Positions 48,401 through 60,400 of a stretch of DNA of 64,000 bases are shown here, piece after piece. The stretch is from Pezicula radicicola (taxonomy: Eukaryota; Ascomycota; Leotiomycetes; Helotiales; Dermateaceae). The notes beneath the pieces are model-generated. The model had not been told where the DNA came from and searched no databases. It was given only the letters and a program-made list of their open reading frames with translations. A program made the position numbers and the translations under genes. The stretch lies in the NCBI GenBank assembly GCA_003008705.1, contig PDUO01000076.1, positions 22,576 to 86,575 of the forward strand, written 5' to 3'. Numbering within the stretch: position 1 is the stretch's first letter; each line of letters begins with the position of its first letter.

Positions 48401-51400
48401 AAGGAGAAGAGAGAGAAGGAAGAGATGCAAGAGACAACGATAATTAACAATGGGCCATTTATGAGTCTACAAGTAAAAAAGGCTCTTTCAGGGAGTGTGA
48501 CATGCAAATACGCAAATATGCAAATCCTGTTGTCGCCTGTCGCCTGTCTTCTGTTTGGGGGATCTGATCCCATGACCACAACCGCCCCTAAATTAAAGCC
48601 CGTCGTCGCGCTTGCCAATTGCCCTCACCTGTCCTGTCCTTGTTGTCTGGGCGTCATCTTCCATCTTTTCCAATCTTTCTTGAAATTTCCACTGTGGATT
48701 ATTGCCTTTTCGCTTTTCACCTTGCTGCGCTGCTAGTTCAGTCCTCCGTAATTTACTCCATTCCAGGAAGTTGTTGGCTCCAAATGCAAATGTACACGTC
48801 AAGAAACAGAAGCAGACACACACAGGATGCACAAGCGCGTCCCATCGCATGCAGTGGGCACCGCGGCCCTGGTCCAACGCGAAGTGAGCATTGCAATCAG
48901 CTGCGCTCAGGGAGCTGTAGCTGTTTTCCAGAACGGGAGCTTCGTGCATTGAGGTACATGCGAACAAAAAGGTTTGATACAGGAATATTACTCTAGTACA
49001 GCAGCTCTCTCCGTTCGTATGGTGGCCAATTCGCACTTGTGTATAGTATGTATGACTTTGGGTGCCGTTGGTGGTGGCAAGCATCAGACCATAGACCCAA
49101 GTAGCCTGGTTTGCGGTAGGTGATACTGTGCTGTAGTGGTAAGCAAGACCATAAAAAATCTCCCAGCTGATCTCCGAAGTCTCATGTCATCAGATGCGAA
49201 AAGCTACAGGACTGTACCTATCTACGCGTCCAGCAGTGCCAGCTTTGAAGCTTAAACCTAGTCAGCAATGGAATTCGGTGGTTTTTGCGTTTTAGCTGCA
49301 CTTAAGCTTAAGGCATTGCGCTGTGCAACCATAAAAAGCCTCCTTCTGCTGTGATCTCCCGCGAAACAAAACACTCAACGAACAATAGGATCTCGAGTCC
49401 CTGGTGATGATACGCCCTCGTTCGCAAGATGCTCTCAAGGATGCCCTCCCGCCCCTGGACTCGACGAGGCTCAGCGGCCGGGATAGGGCAGCTTAGAATC
49501 CGAGCTTTGCAGCATCGGCCATTTTCATCTCGTCGCCGCCAGCCTCGCGCTCTATCTGTTACCGGTTGTGGATAAGGGGATCATGGTCTCGTACGGTACG
49601 GTACGCACAGGAGGTAAAGGTACCACCACCTGTACAGTATGATTGCCCCCTTTTATAAGCTCACATAAGGCAAGGCGTGCGTCGCGTGGAAGGCAGGAGT
49701 AGTGGGATTGCTCCTCTGCAACGGAACACCAGGCACAGGCCAGAGAGGAAAAGCTCCGCCAGATCGTGGGATGCAAGATGTGAGTTGCATGGTGGGATCC
49801 ATCAACCACCCAAGACATAAAGTAGTGAATACGCAATATCGTCATGGTTTGTTTGATGTGCGCCAAGTGTGGAAGACGTCTCAAGGGCCGCACGGACACC
49901 TTTCTCCTGGAAATTCTTCCTTTTACTACCTGAACACCCGTGGTCTGGTTTGGCGGACGTGGTGTTGAAGAAGAGCGCTGTAGCGGTTAGCTGGCGTGAC
50001 CTGCCATTCCCAAAGCAGAGTGAGAGCGAAGGTATCCAGACTTGGGATTCGACTTTTGCGCAGCGCGTCAAGGGTTAGCCATCAGAATGAACCTGGCGTA
50101 GATGACTTGCATTTTCCGGCGCTCATAGCCAACCACCAGACCCTGAACGGATCCGTATTATTTCTCGTCTTCACCATTCACCAATAATGGCCCCACCGGT
50201 CACGGGTCACGAACGACGAGGTTTGGGAGGATGATACTCAATACCGGTATTGAGATCTGGAGATTGCAGGTTAATTAATACGAAAGTGGCTGCTTCCATT
50301 TCCATCCAAAACTTCAACAGGTATCATGAATGAAGATCTACTCTAGACCGCCAGCTGTGGCTCACCATGTGGCCCTGATGGAAGCAGAAGCAGAGCCATG
50401 ATGGCACATAAATAGCCTCACGTACTTATTATCCAGTAGGTACTTACCTACCTACAGTACTTACCTACCTCCTTTGTATACTTTGTTTGTATTCCCTACT
50501 GGACCTACCCCTACCGCACAATTCAGCCTCCACCAGCTCTGGGGTTCGAGGGGCGGCGGTCTTGACTCCTTCAGAAGGAGCCTGGGGAGGCATGATGGCT
50601 GGCTGTTAGATCCACTCTCCAGACGCCGTGCTTTAGCGCCCTCCAAGAGATGTTCTCGTGACCTTCCCCTGGTTCTTTTGGTTCTTTGCGAGTCCGAAAG
50701 GGTCCTTGGATTATTCATAGATCATCGTCCAGACTCAGCCACGGCCAAAGTCAATTTCTTTTAATTCTCTAGCTGCCTGCGTGCCTGCGAAAAAGCTTTT
50801 GGCCTCATGCCGTGCAACGTCGTCGCTCACTCTGGCGGTGCCAACGGATGCTGATGCAGATGCAGAGAAAAGACAGGTCTTTGGAGGCTGAACTGCCACG
50901 AGTCAAACTAGACTTTTTTCAATACTTGTTCTCGAAGTGTAGGTGCAGTCGGGACGAGAGCTAACTCGTCACAGGTACTGTAGAGTCGTCGATGCTGCAA
51001 CGTTCATCCGTCGCGATCTTTCTTTCAGCAGCCAGGCCCATCACTACCGTCCGTATTACCCAGCACGCTTCCACACCCAAGCAGTTGCCGGACACACTGC
51101 CAGCCAATCAAACCACGCTCAACTCCAGGGTCAAGATGGCCGCGATTATTGCAAAGGCTCACAGGGTTTTCAAGGCTTCAAGGCCTCAATGCTTCACGGC
51201 ATCGTGACGACACGGCGCAGAGCCAGCAATTCTTTTTTATTTATTTACTGCATCATATTTGAAGTTGTGGGAGACAAAGCGACACTACGGTCTGCCTAGG
51301 TATTACCCCGCAGGTCTGGCCTTCGAAGCGGGGTCGACGAGGCGATCATTTCAACAACACCATGCTACAGTAGAAGAATGTGACGATGCCACACAGCAGC

Positions 51401-53667
51401 ACAAACTCTGGTCTCCCGTTCCTTACACCAGTATCATCCATTCTGACATCGCCCTGCCATGCTCGTCGCACCTGGATCTGAAAAGAAAATATTACAGTAT
51501 GAAAAATCGCCCCCCTTAAAAGAAAAAAAAAACCATTTCTCAGCGCCGCCGCCACCACGTACATGAATGAGCTCAACATTATTCTGCCTCCAATACGATT
51601 GATTGCATTGCCACAAACAAATCCCTCTACAAACCAAAAGGTCTCGGTTCCAGATTTCGTTTTTGTGAACCCATCCCAACCCTACGCTTCCGACTCGTCA
51701 GCGTCAGATGCCCTGGTTCCAAAAGGATCCAGATTCAGCGACATGCATACTCTGCTCAGATCTCCCCGTCCCGTGCCACTGAAGGATGGATGCCTCCGTG
51801 TACGACGACTTTCACGTCGGCCTTTTAATAGAAAGTCAAGGGAAGGGGTCTTGTCTTGGAAACTCTACCTATCGAATCCTACAGGGCATAATGCAGTACA
51901 GTATCTAGGTAGCCTACTATTGGAAACTCGCCTCTTCCCGCTGCCGTCGAGTCCAGTGTACCCAGGTAATCCTTATCCTTGACGCCCTTGAAGCCTGAAG
52001 GAATAAAAAATCATGGCCAGAGAGGGTATGAATATCAACGAGCTATCCACCAGATTGAAGCTTTTTCTGTACCGTACATAGCTTATGGTGGCTGGTCTAC
52101 CTCGGTACTTGATAAATTGCTTTTTTGCTCGCTTGATGCGTTTGTTGGGCTTCGTGCATGTCCGGGTCTGGCACGTGACTGGTATTATATCACGTCCAGT
52201 TCAGTTCAGAAGCTTTTCGAAAGCATGAAAAATGTACGCGCGAGGCGCAGTCCCCCTTGTTATGTCAAGATCTTACTCTTCTCATGTCATGGACGACATC
52301 ATTCCTGTATGTCCATGGACGAAGTCCAGTAGTACTGACTCCTTAGACTTTAGTGCTACCTTCTCCGCACTATTTCCAAGCATCATGCCCTTACATGTTC
52401 CCTTGGCACTTTCTTTGCCATTACTAAAAAACTCTACGTTTTTCCCGTGATGCCAATTCAAGGAAATGACAGCACCAGTTCATGTTCGATGGAAAAGTAC
52501 TTCAGGAGCCAAGCTATAGAACGAGATCTTTTCAGTTGGAAAGGTCAGCCTCACATCAGGGCAAGTAGCCACCCATCCCAACATATTCGACATGGAGCCC
52601 ATCTCTACCTCAACACACCAATTCAACAATGAACATTCGAAGACTGGCAAGGAAGCACGGCTAGTAGGATAGTATCTCCATCCAAGCCAAGGCCTCTAAT
52701 TGCATCTCTCCATTTACGTTGTATCACACGACTAGCGAGCTCCACATCTAGACACGAGAGGTCCTGACTGAAATATTCGATACATCCTTTTCCTACATAT
52801 TCTAGCAGGCACTATTTTCTTAACCTTCCTTTCACCTTACCTTTACAGCTTAGACCTCGCTTACCAAACTAGATGACAGTACTTTCAGGCTTCATCAACA
52901 TGGTATATGGTATGCTTGTATTAACGCCGAATACGAACCATTATCCAGTCAAGGTCTGAAATGGGCTCTCTTGCGTGGGTTTCTCCTGGCTGTAGAATGG
53001 AGATGTTGCAGATAGTAGAGAGAGGAGATGGAACTTAGTTGGAAGTGGGTGGCAGGAATTGAGCTTTTGGCTTCTGACGGCTGAGGGTCTGTGGTTCATC
53101 ACAGCTAGGTAGGTCCAGCTGATTGTGTAATCCTCAATACTCAATGCATGAGAGGATTATTTACCAAGCCCTTTCCTTCGACCGGCGCATAGAGAATGTT
53201 CTGCTGTCTGAGTAACGACAGACTTTTTACCTAACATGATGAATCTCGAACAACAGCCAATACCACTCTTTACGGCTGAAAATAGGCAGAAGTCACGGCT
53301 CATGCTACGTTTGACTTTAGTCCACACTACGTAAAGTTCCAAAACAAATAAAAATCGTCTAAAACACAGATCGGATATATAACCGAGCAAATAAGTGCTC
53401 AGAATATGCCTAACTTATAAACCTCAAGATTAATGATCTAGCTTAACAAGGTAAGTAGATAACTCAGTCTAAATTATTCAAATATTGATTGCAAGCAATT
53501 AATAGTACATTTTGGACCCGCCTAACCGTCTAAATTAACCTCATCGCTCTTGTCATTATTGTAATCGTTATTATTCTTCGATGTGTAGTTTTCTTGTGAA
53601 GGTATAGCTATTAGTATCCTATATTTGCTACTTGTAGAGAATAAAATTTTACATAGATAAATCCAAC

Positions 53668-53704
<37 letters not shown>

Positions 53705-54788
53705 TTGATCCGAAGCCAGTATTATGAATATCGAGAACATCTGTTCTTCCTTCAGCGCAACGCATTCATAAACCAAAAGAGGTTGAGGGTAATATCAGGT
53801 AACATGAAAGCATCGTTAGTATTATCCAATGAGCTATCTGCGGTGAGATGAGATTGACTTTCTGTTTTGCTGGGAAAGAAGTTGTGGTTGTTATTGATAT
53901 ATTTGTATAGCGCAAAGAGATGAAGACCCCTCTAGGTTTTATCTTGTATGAGTGCTGACTTTATTATACTGCAGTTTTGGAAAACATGTAGATAACTAGA
54001 GTCTAATGCTGTAGAACGTGTACTTATACTACTCTTGGTTGTCACATAAAATATAACCCCTATTGTATTAACATAAATAATATAAATGGCATGCATCAGA
54101 CAGAACGTGAGTAACGTAGCTGTACTCAACAAAACTATAATCAATCTAAACTCCTAGTAACATATTGAACTTTGTTGCTTTTGAAGGAGGATGCAGTTAC
54201 GAACTGATAGAGCAGTCTTCTCCTCGCTAATATTAGACGACGCCTGGGTACTTAAGCAATACCCGAAGCCCCAAGACTTAAGTTGGGTGCGTAGGTAGTA
54301 GCACTGGCTTCAACTTTCTGAGATGTGTACTAATGAAAACTTTGCAACACTTCGGGGATCATCGAAGCGAATGGGACTATGGGGAGAAGGATTCAAGTTT
54401 GGCATATTGACTTGACTTCAGTCCTTCACTAGAAAGCCCGATGAGGTATGATCAATGTAAAATATGTGGACAAGTAGGGCAAAGATTTGTTTGGTACGAG
54501 TGACAAGTTTTCTGTATCTTTTGAATATGATATATTCCATTATTATACAACATGTGTGAACAAGCTGTTCACTGTGGTATATTGATCCCTCGCGTACCAG
54601 GATTGAAATTCCACCACTGCGAAATGTTATTCAAAGTCCAAGCCTATTCCATAGCTGACACTCACCCTTCAAAGCCCCGTTGACGCCTAAATCTCCAACA
54701 ACGCCGAAATTTTGAGTCCCAAATCGACTTTGATATTTCTTATGCAATATGCCTTTCTGTCTTGAGAAAATGCTGTTTCGTATGATCA
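48401..54788. other. 6.4-kb region with no convincing gene
   Basis: Many short frames on both strands, none with a recognised domain. The largest is 48593-49084 on the minus strand (163 codons), then 51563-51982 on the plus strand (139 codons). Two plus frames start with Arg-rich presequence-like peptides: 49429-49575 (48 codons) and 50992-51207 (71 codons). Neither could be linked to a downstream exon. TACCTACC runs occur near 50430-50475. The right end is AT-richer. Confidence 0.45.
53673..53701. repeat. AG dinucleotide microsatellite
   Basis: An uninterrupted AG array of about 14 units, preceded by a short A run. Confidence 0.95.
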
Positions 54789-55959
54789 TCATCTCCTGTA
54801 ACCTGGTGGACCTTGCTGCTGTTGTGGTGGAAATCCTGGTGGTGGCATTTGGTTAAATCCCGGTGGCATCCCAGTAGGCGGCATTCCAGGAGGAGCTCCA
54901 CCAGGTGGCCCGAAACCCTGAGGCATCTGCATGTTGGGGAATCCTGGAGGAGGAGCAAAACCGGGAGGATGGAAGTCCTGAGGTCCGCCATATCCAGCTT
55001 GAGAAGGAGGTGGTCGCTGTGGTAATCCAGATGGTGGGGGAGGTAGAGGAGCATTTTGTCTCTGCTGTGGAGGAGGAACAGCATTGTAATTTCCATTTGG
55101 ACGGCCGAATCCAGGTGGTGGCCCTTGCTGAGGAGTTCCGGGGTGAGGAGGATCCATCATGGCTGCTGGTGCAGGAGGAACATTGCCATTCATGAGGAGT
55201 TGGCTTGGCATCTGCTGCATTTCCGGCATGACATTGTGTTTCTTTGCTTGCGAAGCCAACATTCGCTCCGCCTCATCACCATGTCGCTCGCCCTTGCCAT
55301 CTTTCTTGTATGCATACTGAACAGAGATATCCTTATTCATTAGGTATTGGCCGTTCATGTTCAAAATCGCGTCATCTGAAGCCTCGAAGTTGGAATAAGA
55401 CACAAAGCCGTAGCCCTTGCTAAGAGAAGCCTCATCACGCGCAATCTTGGGAGCCGAGAGTAGTGAGCCAAATCGAGAGAAAGTATCGTAGAGAGTCTTT
55501 TCGTCCACCATAGGGTCAAGGTTGCCAATGAAAAGCTCTGCGCCCACTTCCACCGTCTTCACCTTGTCTGCTGAGGCCTAAAGAACATGTTAGCATATTC
55601 TCAAAGAATGTAACGCGTGCGCTGGTAACATACCTTGTTCACTCGAATTGGCTTTCCATACAAGCGTACTTGGTTCATGATCCTTGCAGCGTACTCAGCA
55701 TCCTCCTCGCTGATAAACTCGACGAAGCCATAGCCCTGGTGCGTCTGGGTGACTCGGTCCTTTGGCAGATGTACGTTGACTATGCGACCAGCTTGTAGCA
55801 TAAGCTCCCAGATCAGGCTGTCCGTAACTCGCTCATCTATATTACCAATATAGACGGTGGCCTCTTTGTCTTGCTCCCTATAGAACATAATTAGTCTCTG
55901 CCCGCCACAATGGTAATTATTATGAAGAATTGTACGTACCAATGCCTAGCTCCTGACAT
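54789..55959 (-). CDS. HSH49: SF3b subunit 4 (Hsh49/SAP49), spliceosomal RNA-binding protein
   Basis: Three exons: 55959-55940, 55877-55634, 55577-54789, giving 350 residues. Two RRM domains in tandem. The first runs from [20 protein letters not shown] through [20 protein letters not shown]; the second runs from [20 protein letters not shown] through [23 protein letters not shown]1 and RNP2 cores are visible in both. After [26 protein letters not shown]'s [14 protein letters not shown] comes a Pro/Gly/Met-rich tail ([20 protein letters not shown]), as in human SF3B4. The protein belongs to the SF3b part of U2 snRNP, near the branch site. The first exon encodes only seven residues. Its start is 268 bp from the TOM7 start on the other strand. 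Confidence 0.95.
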
Positions 55960-56227
55960 CTTGTCTGAAATGGGGAGATTCTCAAGTGGTGGGAAGTCGC
56001 GACGATGAGGATGCGCGTTGAAAGCTTGCAAAAAATGACGCTAAACCCAAAGCAGAAGATAGCTTAATATTTTTGTACAGCGAGGGCGAGAGTCTGTAGA
56101 CATCAAGTCAAGACAAGTCAACATTCACCAACCCTCAATCCAAATCGCTTCGTATGTTTCTTCCCCCATGTTTCCTAATGGGCTACACTGACATTGCCCA
56201 GCTCCATTAAACAAAACACCCGTCAAG
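55960..56227. promoter_or_regulatory. compact bidirectional promoter HSH49/TOM7
   Basis: 268 bp between divergent starts; it must serve both genes. No specific motif identified. Confidence 0.6.
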
Positions 56228-56599
56228 ATGCAACTCTCCGAAGAAACCAAGGTTCGCAGACCTCGACAAGCATCGCTCCATACCTGATTTCTAACACCGA
56301 TGTAGGAGCGTATTGGAAAGGTCATTGACTTCTCTCGCGTTGCGATTCACTAGTAGGTCTTTCTCTTCTTGATGCACTAGCACTTGCTAACATTTAACAG
56401 TGGTTACCTACCCCTAATCATCTACCTTGGTACGGCATCAAGAAGGCTTGCGCAGCTAGAAACACAATACTGATCATCCCTAGGCTATACCCGCAGCGAG
56501 CCCCGCCCATCATTCATCAGGTTTGTCTTAGTTCCAGGTGCTGCTGGTCCAGAATATCTTCTAACATGGCCATCCAGACTCTTCTCACCACTTGCATAA
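56228..56599 (+). CDS. TOM7: TOM complex small subunit Tom7
   Basis: Five small exons: 56228-56251, 56306-56352, 56401-56429, 56484-56520, 56578-56599. They join to 52 residues: MQLSEETKERIGKVIDFSRV, then [20 protein letters not shown], then RPSFIRLFSPLA. This matches Tom7 in length and sequence: a short cytosolic head, one membrane segment centred on [11 protein letters not shown], and the conserved RSEPRPS motif before the C terminus. Tom7 modulates assembly and stability of the TOM translocase around Tom40. Every junction is GT..AG and in phase, giving four introns in a 159-nt coding sequence. Simple frame scans miss it entirely. Confidence 0.93.
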
Positions 56600-57023
56600 G
56601 TAATTACAATAAACCACGAAACGCTCCCCGAATGGATAGGAAGATTTGGATGCTGTGGATGTAGGGATCTTGAAAAGGTCATGGAACTATTGTTGTAGCA
56701 TATGAAGGCGTTTTTGCAAGACCAGGGAAAGCTCAATGGAGAGCCCAAGGAACTTACTCATGACTGGATGGACGGACGGGAATCTATCACTGTAGATATA
56801 ATTGTACCAGTAGCGCATAAAGCCAGCGCATTCACCACTTGAAGCTCTGCTCTTCTCGTTATTCTGTGCAATGGAAATGATAAAAGTAATTTAGTCGTGA
56901 GCGCTCAATGTGGTGCCCCGGCTTACAAACAAAGAGCTTCTTCAATTTCGTCATCACAACTTTTCTTCCCTTGCTTCCGCAAATGCCAACGCTCGTCATG
57001 AGAACAACGACATTCATTCCCAT
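56600..57023. other. intergenic TOM7 to FLX1
   Basis: About 420 bp. A plus frame in register with the carrier runs from 56910, so the carrier could start upstream. Otherwise nothing seen. Confidence 0.4.
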
Positions 57024-58059
57024 ATGACCGAAAACCCACGGGGCCTCTCCCCTCAGCTGGTGGAGGCCATTGCTGGACTCACATCCGGCACAGTCACGAC
57101 CCTCACCTGTCATCCGCTTGATGTTATTAAGGCGCGGTTGCAAGGTATTCCTCCCTCCAATTGAGAATATAGTCGATCACATGCTGAATCTCCTTCTAGT
57201 ACACCGCAGTACCTCTAGTAACCCTCCCAACAGCTTCACCATCTTGCGCCGTCTCTTAGCCAACGAACGCCCAATCCAAAGCCTGTACCGCGGACTAACA
57301 CCAAACCTGATCGGCAACGCCAACAGCTGGGGTCTCTTCTTCTACGTCAAGTCCATTACTGAGGAACAGCTCAGAAAATACCATGCTCGTTTCTCAACTT
57401 CAAATCCAGGCAGCACAGCTAGAGGTAGAGCTGATCTTTCGCCCGCTGATTATTTCCTGGCTTCCGGTCTCAGTGGGGTGATGGTTACCATTGCAACAAA
57501 TCCAATCTGGGTTCTCAAGACAAGACTGGTAACTACAGATAAAGGGGCATATGGCGCATATTCAAGCATGTGGCAAGGTGCGAGGCACATTTGGAGGGAC
57601 GAAGGAGCTCGGGGTTTCTACAGAGGCGCGGCTATAGGTTGCTTGGGAGCCACGCATGGAGCTGTGCAGTTCGCGGTTTATGAGCCATTAAAGAACATAT
57701 GGAGGCGATATCTCGATCGAAGCCGAGTACATGAAAGACATGATGCTGGACGACGAGAAGAGAAGTTGGGGATTACAGCAAACCTTGCCATCAGCGCTGC
57801 GGCGAAGATAGTAGCTGGCACAGTTACGTATCCCTACCAAGTAGTGCGGAGTCGCCTCCAGAGCCAAGACTCAGCAAAAAGATTTGGGAAGGGGATCCGC
57901 GGTGTTGTTGCTAAGATCTGGAAGGACGATGGTATCAGAGGATTCTACAAAGGAGTAGGAACTAACGTGATACGTGTTCTTCCTGCTACTTGGGTGACGT
58001 TTGTAGTGTACGAGAACGTAAAGTTTTACTTCCCTTATTGGGCTGGCTCTAAGCAATGA
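57024..58059 (+). CDS. mitochondrial carrier, FAD/folate type (FLX1-like)
   Basis: Two exons: 57024-57144 and 57200-58059, 326 residues. Three mitochondrial-carrier repeats are seen, with Px(D/E)xx(K/R) signatures: HPLDVIKARLQ, NPIWVLKTRL and YPYQVVRSRLQ. NANSWGLFFYVK and ATHGAVQFAVYEPLK follow the pattern of the FLX1/SLC25A32 subfamily, including the atypical NPIWVLKTR (Trp in the second signature), which carries FAD or folate across the inner membrane. The assignment to FLX1 rests on these motifs and is good but not certain. An in-frame ATG at 56910 would add 38 residues; 57024 (MTENPRGLSP) was chosen because it places the first repeat as usual. Confidence 0.9.
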
Positions 58060-58434
58060 TCGAGTAGATTAGTTGCATTAAGCCAGATATTTTCTTTTAT
58101 ATGTAAACTATTGGGCGTAAGAAGTTGGTACGCCAAAAGATACTGCCAGGGATATGAGTTGAGGATCCCAAGTGTAGAGGTTTTGGAATTTGGCACGATA
58201 CCCTAGAAACAATGAAGATTTTGGTTGCACATTTGGCTTCGCATTGTTTCTGGCATTGATCATTTATTTCTAAAGTTCCATAGCAGGGCAACGTCCACAT
58301 TTGTTGCTCTCATTGCTGAAATGCACTCGTACTTCAAATAATGGAGGTTCCCACTGTATCCTTAACTTAACCCCCTTCCCAGCAAGCAAAAATAGCAAAA
58401 CCTTCCCTGGCGAATATCATTCCTTCCCCAACTT
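58060..58434. other. convergent 3' intergenic
   Basis: 375 bp between two stops. 3' UTR sequence; nothing else. Confidence 0.4.
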
Positions 58435-59550
58435 TCAGTTGTAGGTCTTCCATAGGTGCTCCCACTTTACCAAAGGTCGGAACTCGCAAACTTGCTTCTT
58501 ATTTGGAGTTGATCTTGCAGGGTACCGGTCAGCAGCGTAGGAAGAGAAACGTTGCTCGTCATCCTCCTCCAAATCAGCCATTCGCCAATCACGTCCAAGC
58601 AAGCGAGAAGCAAAATCCTCCATCTCATCACCCTCCTCGTGTCTCTTGACAACCAAAACTCCTGGGCCATCATTTCCTCCCTCTACTACGTTATCCCAGT
58701 GAAGGACATAGGCCATTCCAATCATAGTATCCTTGACTCCGAACTCCTTGCTCTTATTCCATGGAGTTATCTCGGCTATGGCGCCAGGTTTCTCATGGAA
58801 CAGGGAGCAGATCTCTTGATAGAGCTCATTGTCATTTTCGAAAGGCAGAATTGGAAGCCGGACTACAAGAGTGTCTTTCTGGGGATTGACATAGATGATA
58901 CGTCCCTCAGGTTCCTCTTCTTCGGTTGAAGTGGCCTGCCATCCTCTGAAAACCGTCTGGTACTTCTCCAAAGCCCAACGACGAACATTAGATGACACTT
59001 GAAGAATCTCAGGGACATCAGTAAGAGCCAAGATTTTGGTATCCATGAACTCATTTCCGTAGAGATAATCATATTCCTCTTCGAATTCAATCTCGTCGGC
59101 TGTGATCTCAACCTCTACAACTTGGGGTTCTAAGCTGTCGATGTATTGGTGGATAATGTGTCTTTGGCTGTAATATGTTAGCTTTGCTAGGTATACTTGC
59201 GTCTTTTTGAGGCTCTTTTGAGAGGAGGTCTAATTGAACTTGACTTACATATCGGCGGGAAACTTGGCGAAGAGCTTGAACTTGAATGTGCCGTTGTCTG
59301 AATCGTTACCGTTCTCTTGCTTGGTCTTATCAGTGCTTGCGGTATTGACGCTGCCAGTATCTTCTTCGCTGTTATTCTCCATCTCCTTGTCAATATCCTC
59401 GTTGCTGATAGTAGACTCATCAGTGTCAACTTCCTTTCCATTGCCATCCTGAATGATAGCCATGGTAACCTCTCGACATGTGGTATCTGTGGTGTTCGAA
59501 GAAGCAACGCTGTTCTTGGGATCCTCGGACTTGGTACCGTCAATTGCCAT
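58435..59550 (-). CDS. 2EXR-domain-like protein of unknown function
   Basis: Two exons: 59550-59249 and 59167-58435, 344 residues. An in-frame ATG at 59562 would add MSAT. The first ~90 residues are acidic, Ser/Thr-rich and probably disordered (STISNEDIDKEMENNSEEDT). Then comes FKLFAKFPADIQRHIIHQYI, PQVVEVEI, and VPEILQVSSNVRRWALEKYQ followed by GRIIYVNPQKDTLVV. This pattern (F-x-x-F-P-x-x-I/L-R, then a hxVs...R..AL.xYxxxF step, then xYxNPxxDTL) resembles the 2EXR domain family, which is large in Leotiomycetes and has no known biochemical role. The C-terminal part (residues ~230-344) is not recognised. Convergent with the carrier gene. Confidence 0.8.
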
Positions 59551-59800
59551 TGTTGCTGACAATCTTCTTGTGACTTGGTAGAGAGTTTTATTGGTGTTGG
59601 TGGATCGAAACGCGTGAAGTTTGGTTTGGTGGCAAAGTAAGGGAGCAGCTACCTTACTACGCGACGCGTATAAAGTTAGTTCTCTCTAGAAGATACCTAG
59701 TTCTTGATTTGTTGGAAGCTTTTGCCGAAGTGAGTTGTGTGAGAACTCAGTTACTAAGATATATCTAAGTAACTAAGTGCATAGGTAAGTAGAGCATCTA
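59551..59800. promoter_or_regulatory. upstream region of the 2EXR-like gene
   Basis: Promoter-side sequence with an ACGCGACGCGT motif near 59659-59669. No gene. Confidence 0.35.
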
Positions 59801-59803
59801 TGA

Positions 59804-60400
59804 GCTGAGACGGTCGTTTTGCACTAATGTGCAGGACGAGAATGGGGCTGTTGGTAGAGTAGTCTGTATTGTAGGAAGATAAGTTCAGAACGGAATACTA
59901 GAAAGTAAGTTCTTGTATGTATTTTTGTTACTTAATAGATGAGTACCTGGCTAAACCTTGCACAAATAAGCTGAGACTGTTCTTTCGCATATGTTTGCAG
60001 GACGAGAATGCCGTTGTATTTAGAGTAGTCTGCTGTGTAGGGAGATAAGTTGAGGACAGAATGCTAGATAGCAAGTCCTTGTGCATATGTTGGTTGCTTG
60101 GTAGATGTACAGCAAAAACATCCATATGCTGAAACGGTCGTTTTGCACCTATGTGCAGGATAGGAATGCCGTTGTTAGTAGAGTTGAGGACGGTATAGTA
60201 GATAACAAGGCGTGTGTCCTTGGTGTATATTTTAGAAACTGAGTTGAAATATAGCTATAACATGCTTAAGTTGAGACGGGAAATTTACACCTTCTGTGCA
60301 GGACGAGAATTAATTTGAAAGAGCAATCTACTGTGTAGAAATATGACCTAATACTATATACTGCATAGTATGTTGTTGCAAGGCATGTAGCTATAGTCAT
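59804..60400. repeat. degenerate tandem repeat, about four copies
   Basis: Four diverged copies of a unit of about 145-165 bp share the core GCAGGACGAGAAT (at 59831, 59997, 60155 with GGATAGGAAT, and 60298). The shared core is preceded by (C/A)TGA(G/A)AC(G/T)G and followed by a GTTG..AGAGTAGTCT..GTGTAGG.AGATAAGTT block. Spacings between cores are 166, 158 and 143 bp. Each unit drifts by substitutions and small indels. No open frame is conserved across the units, so it is not a coding repeat. Confidence 0.8.
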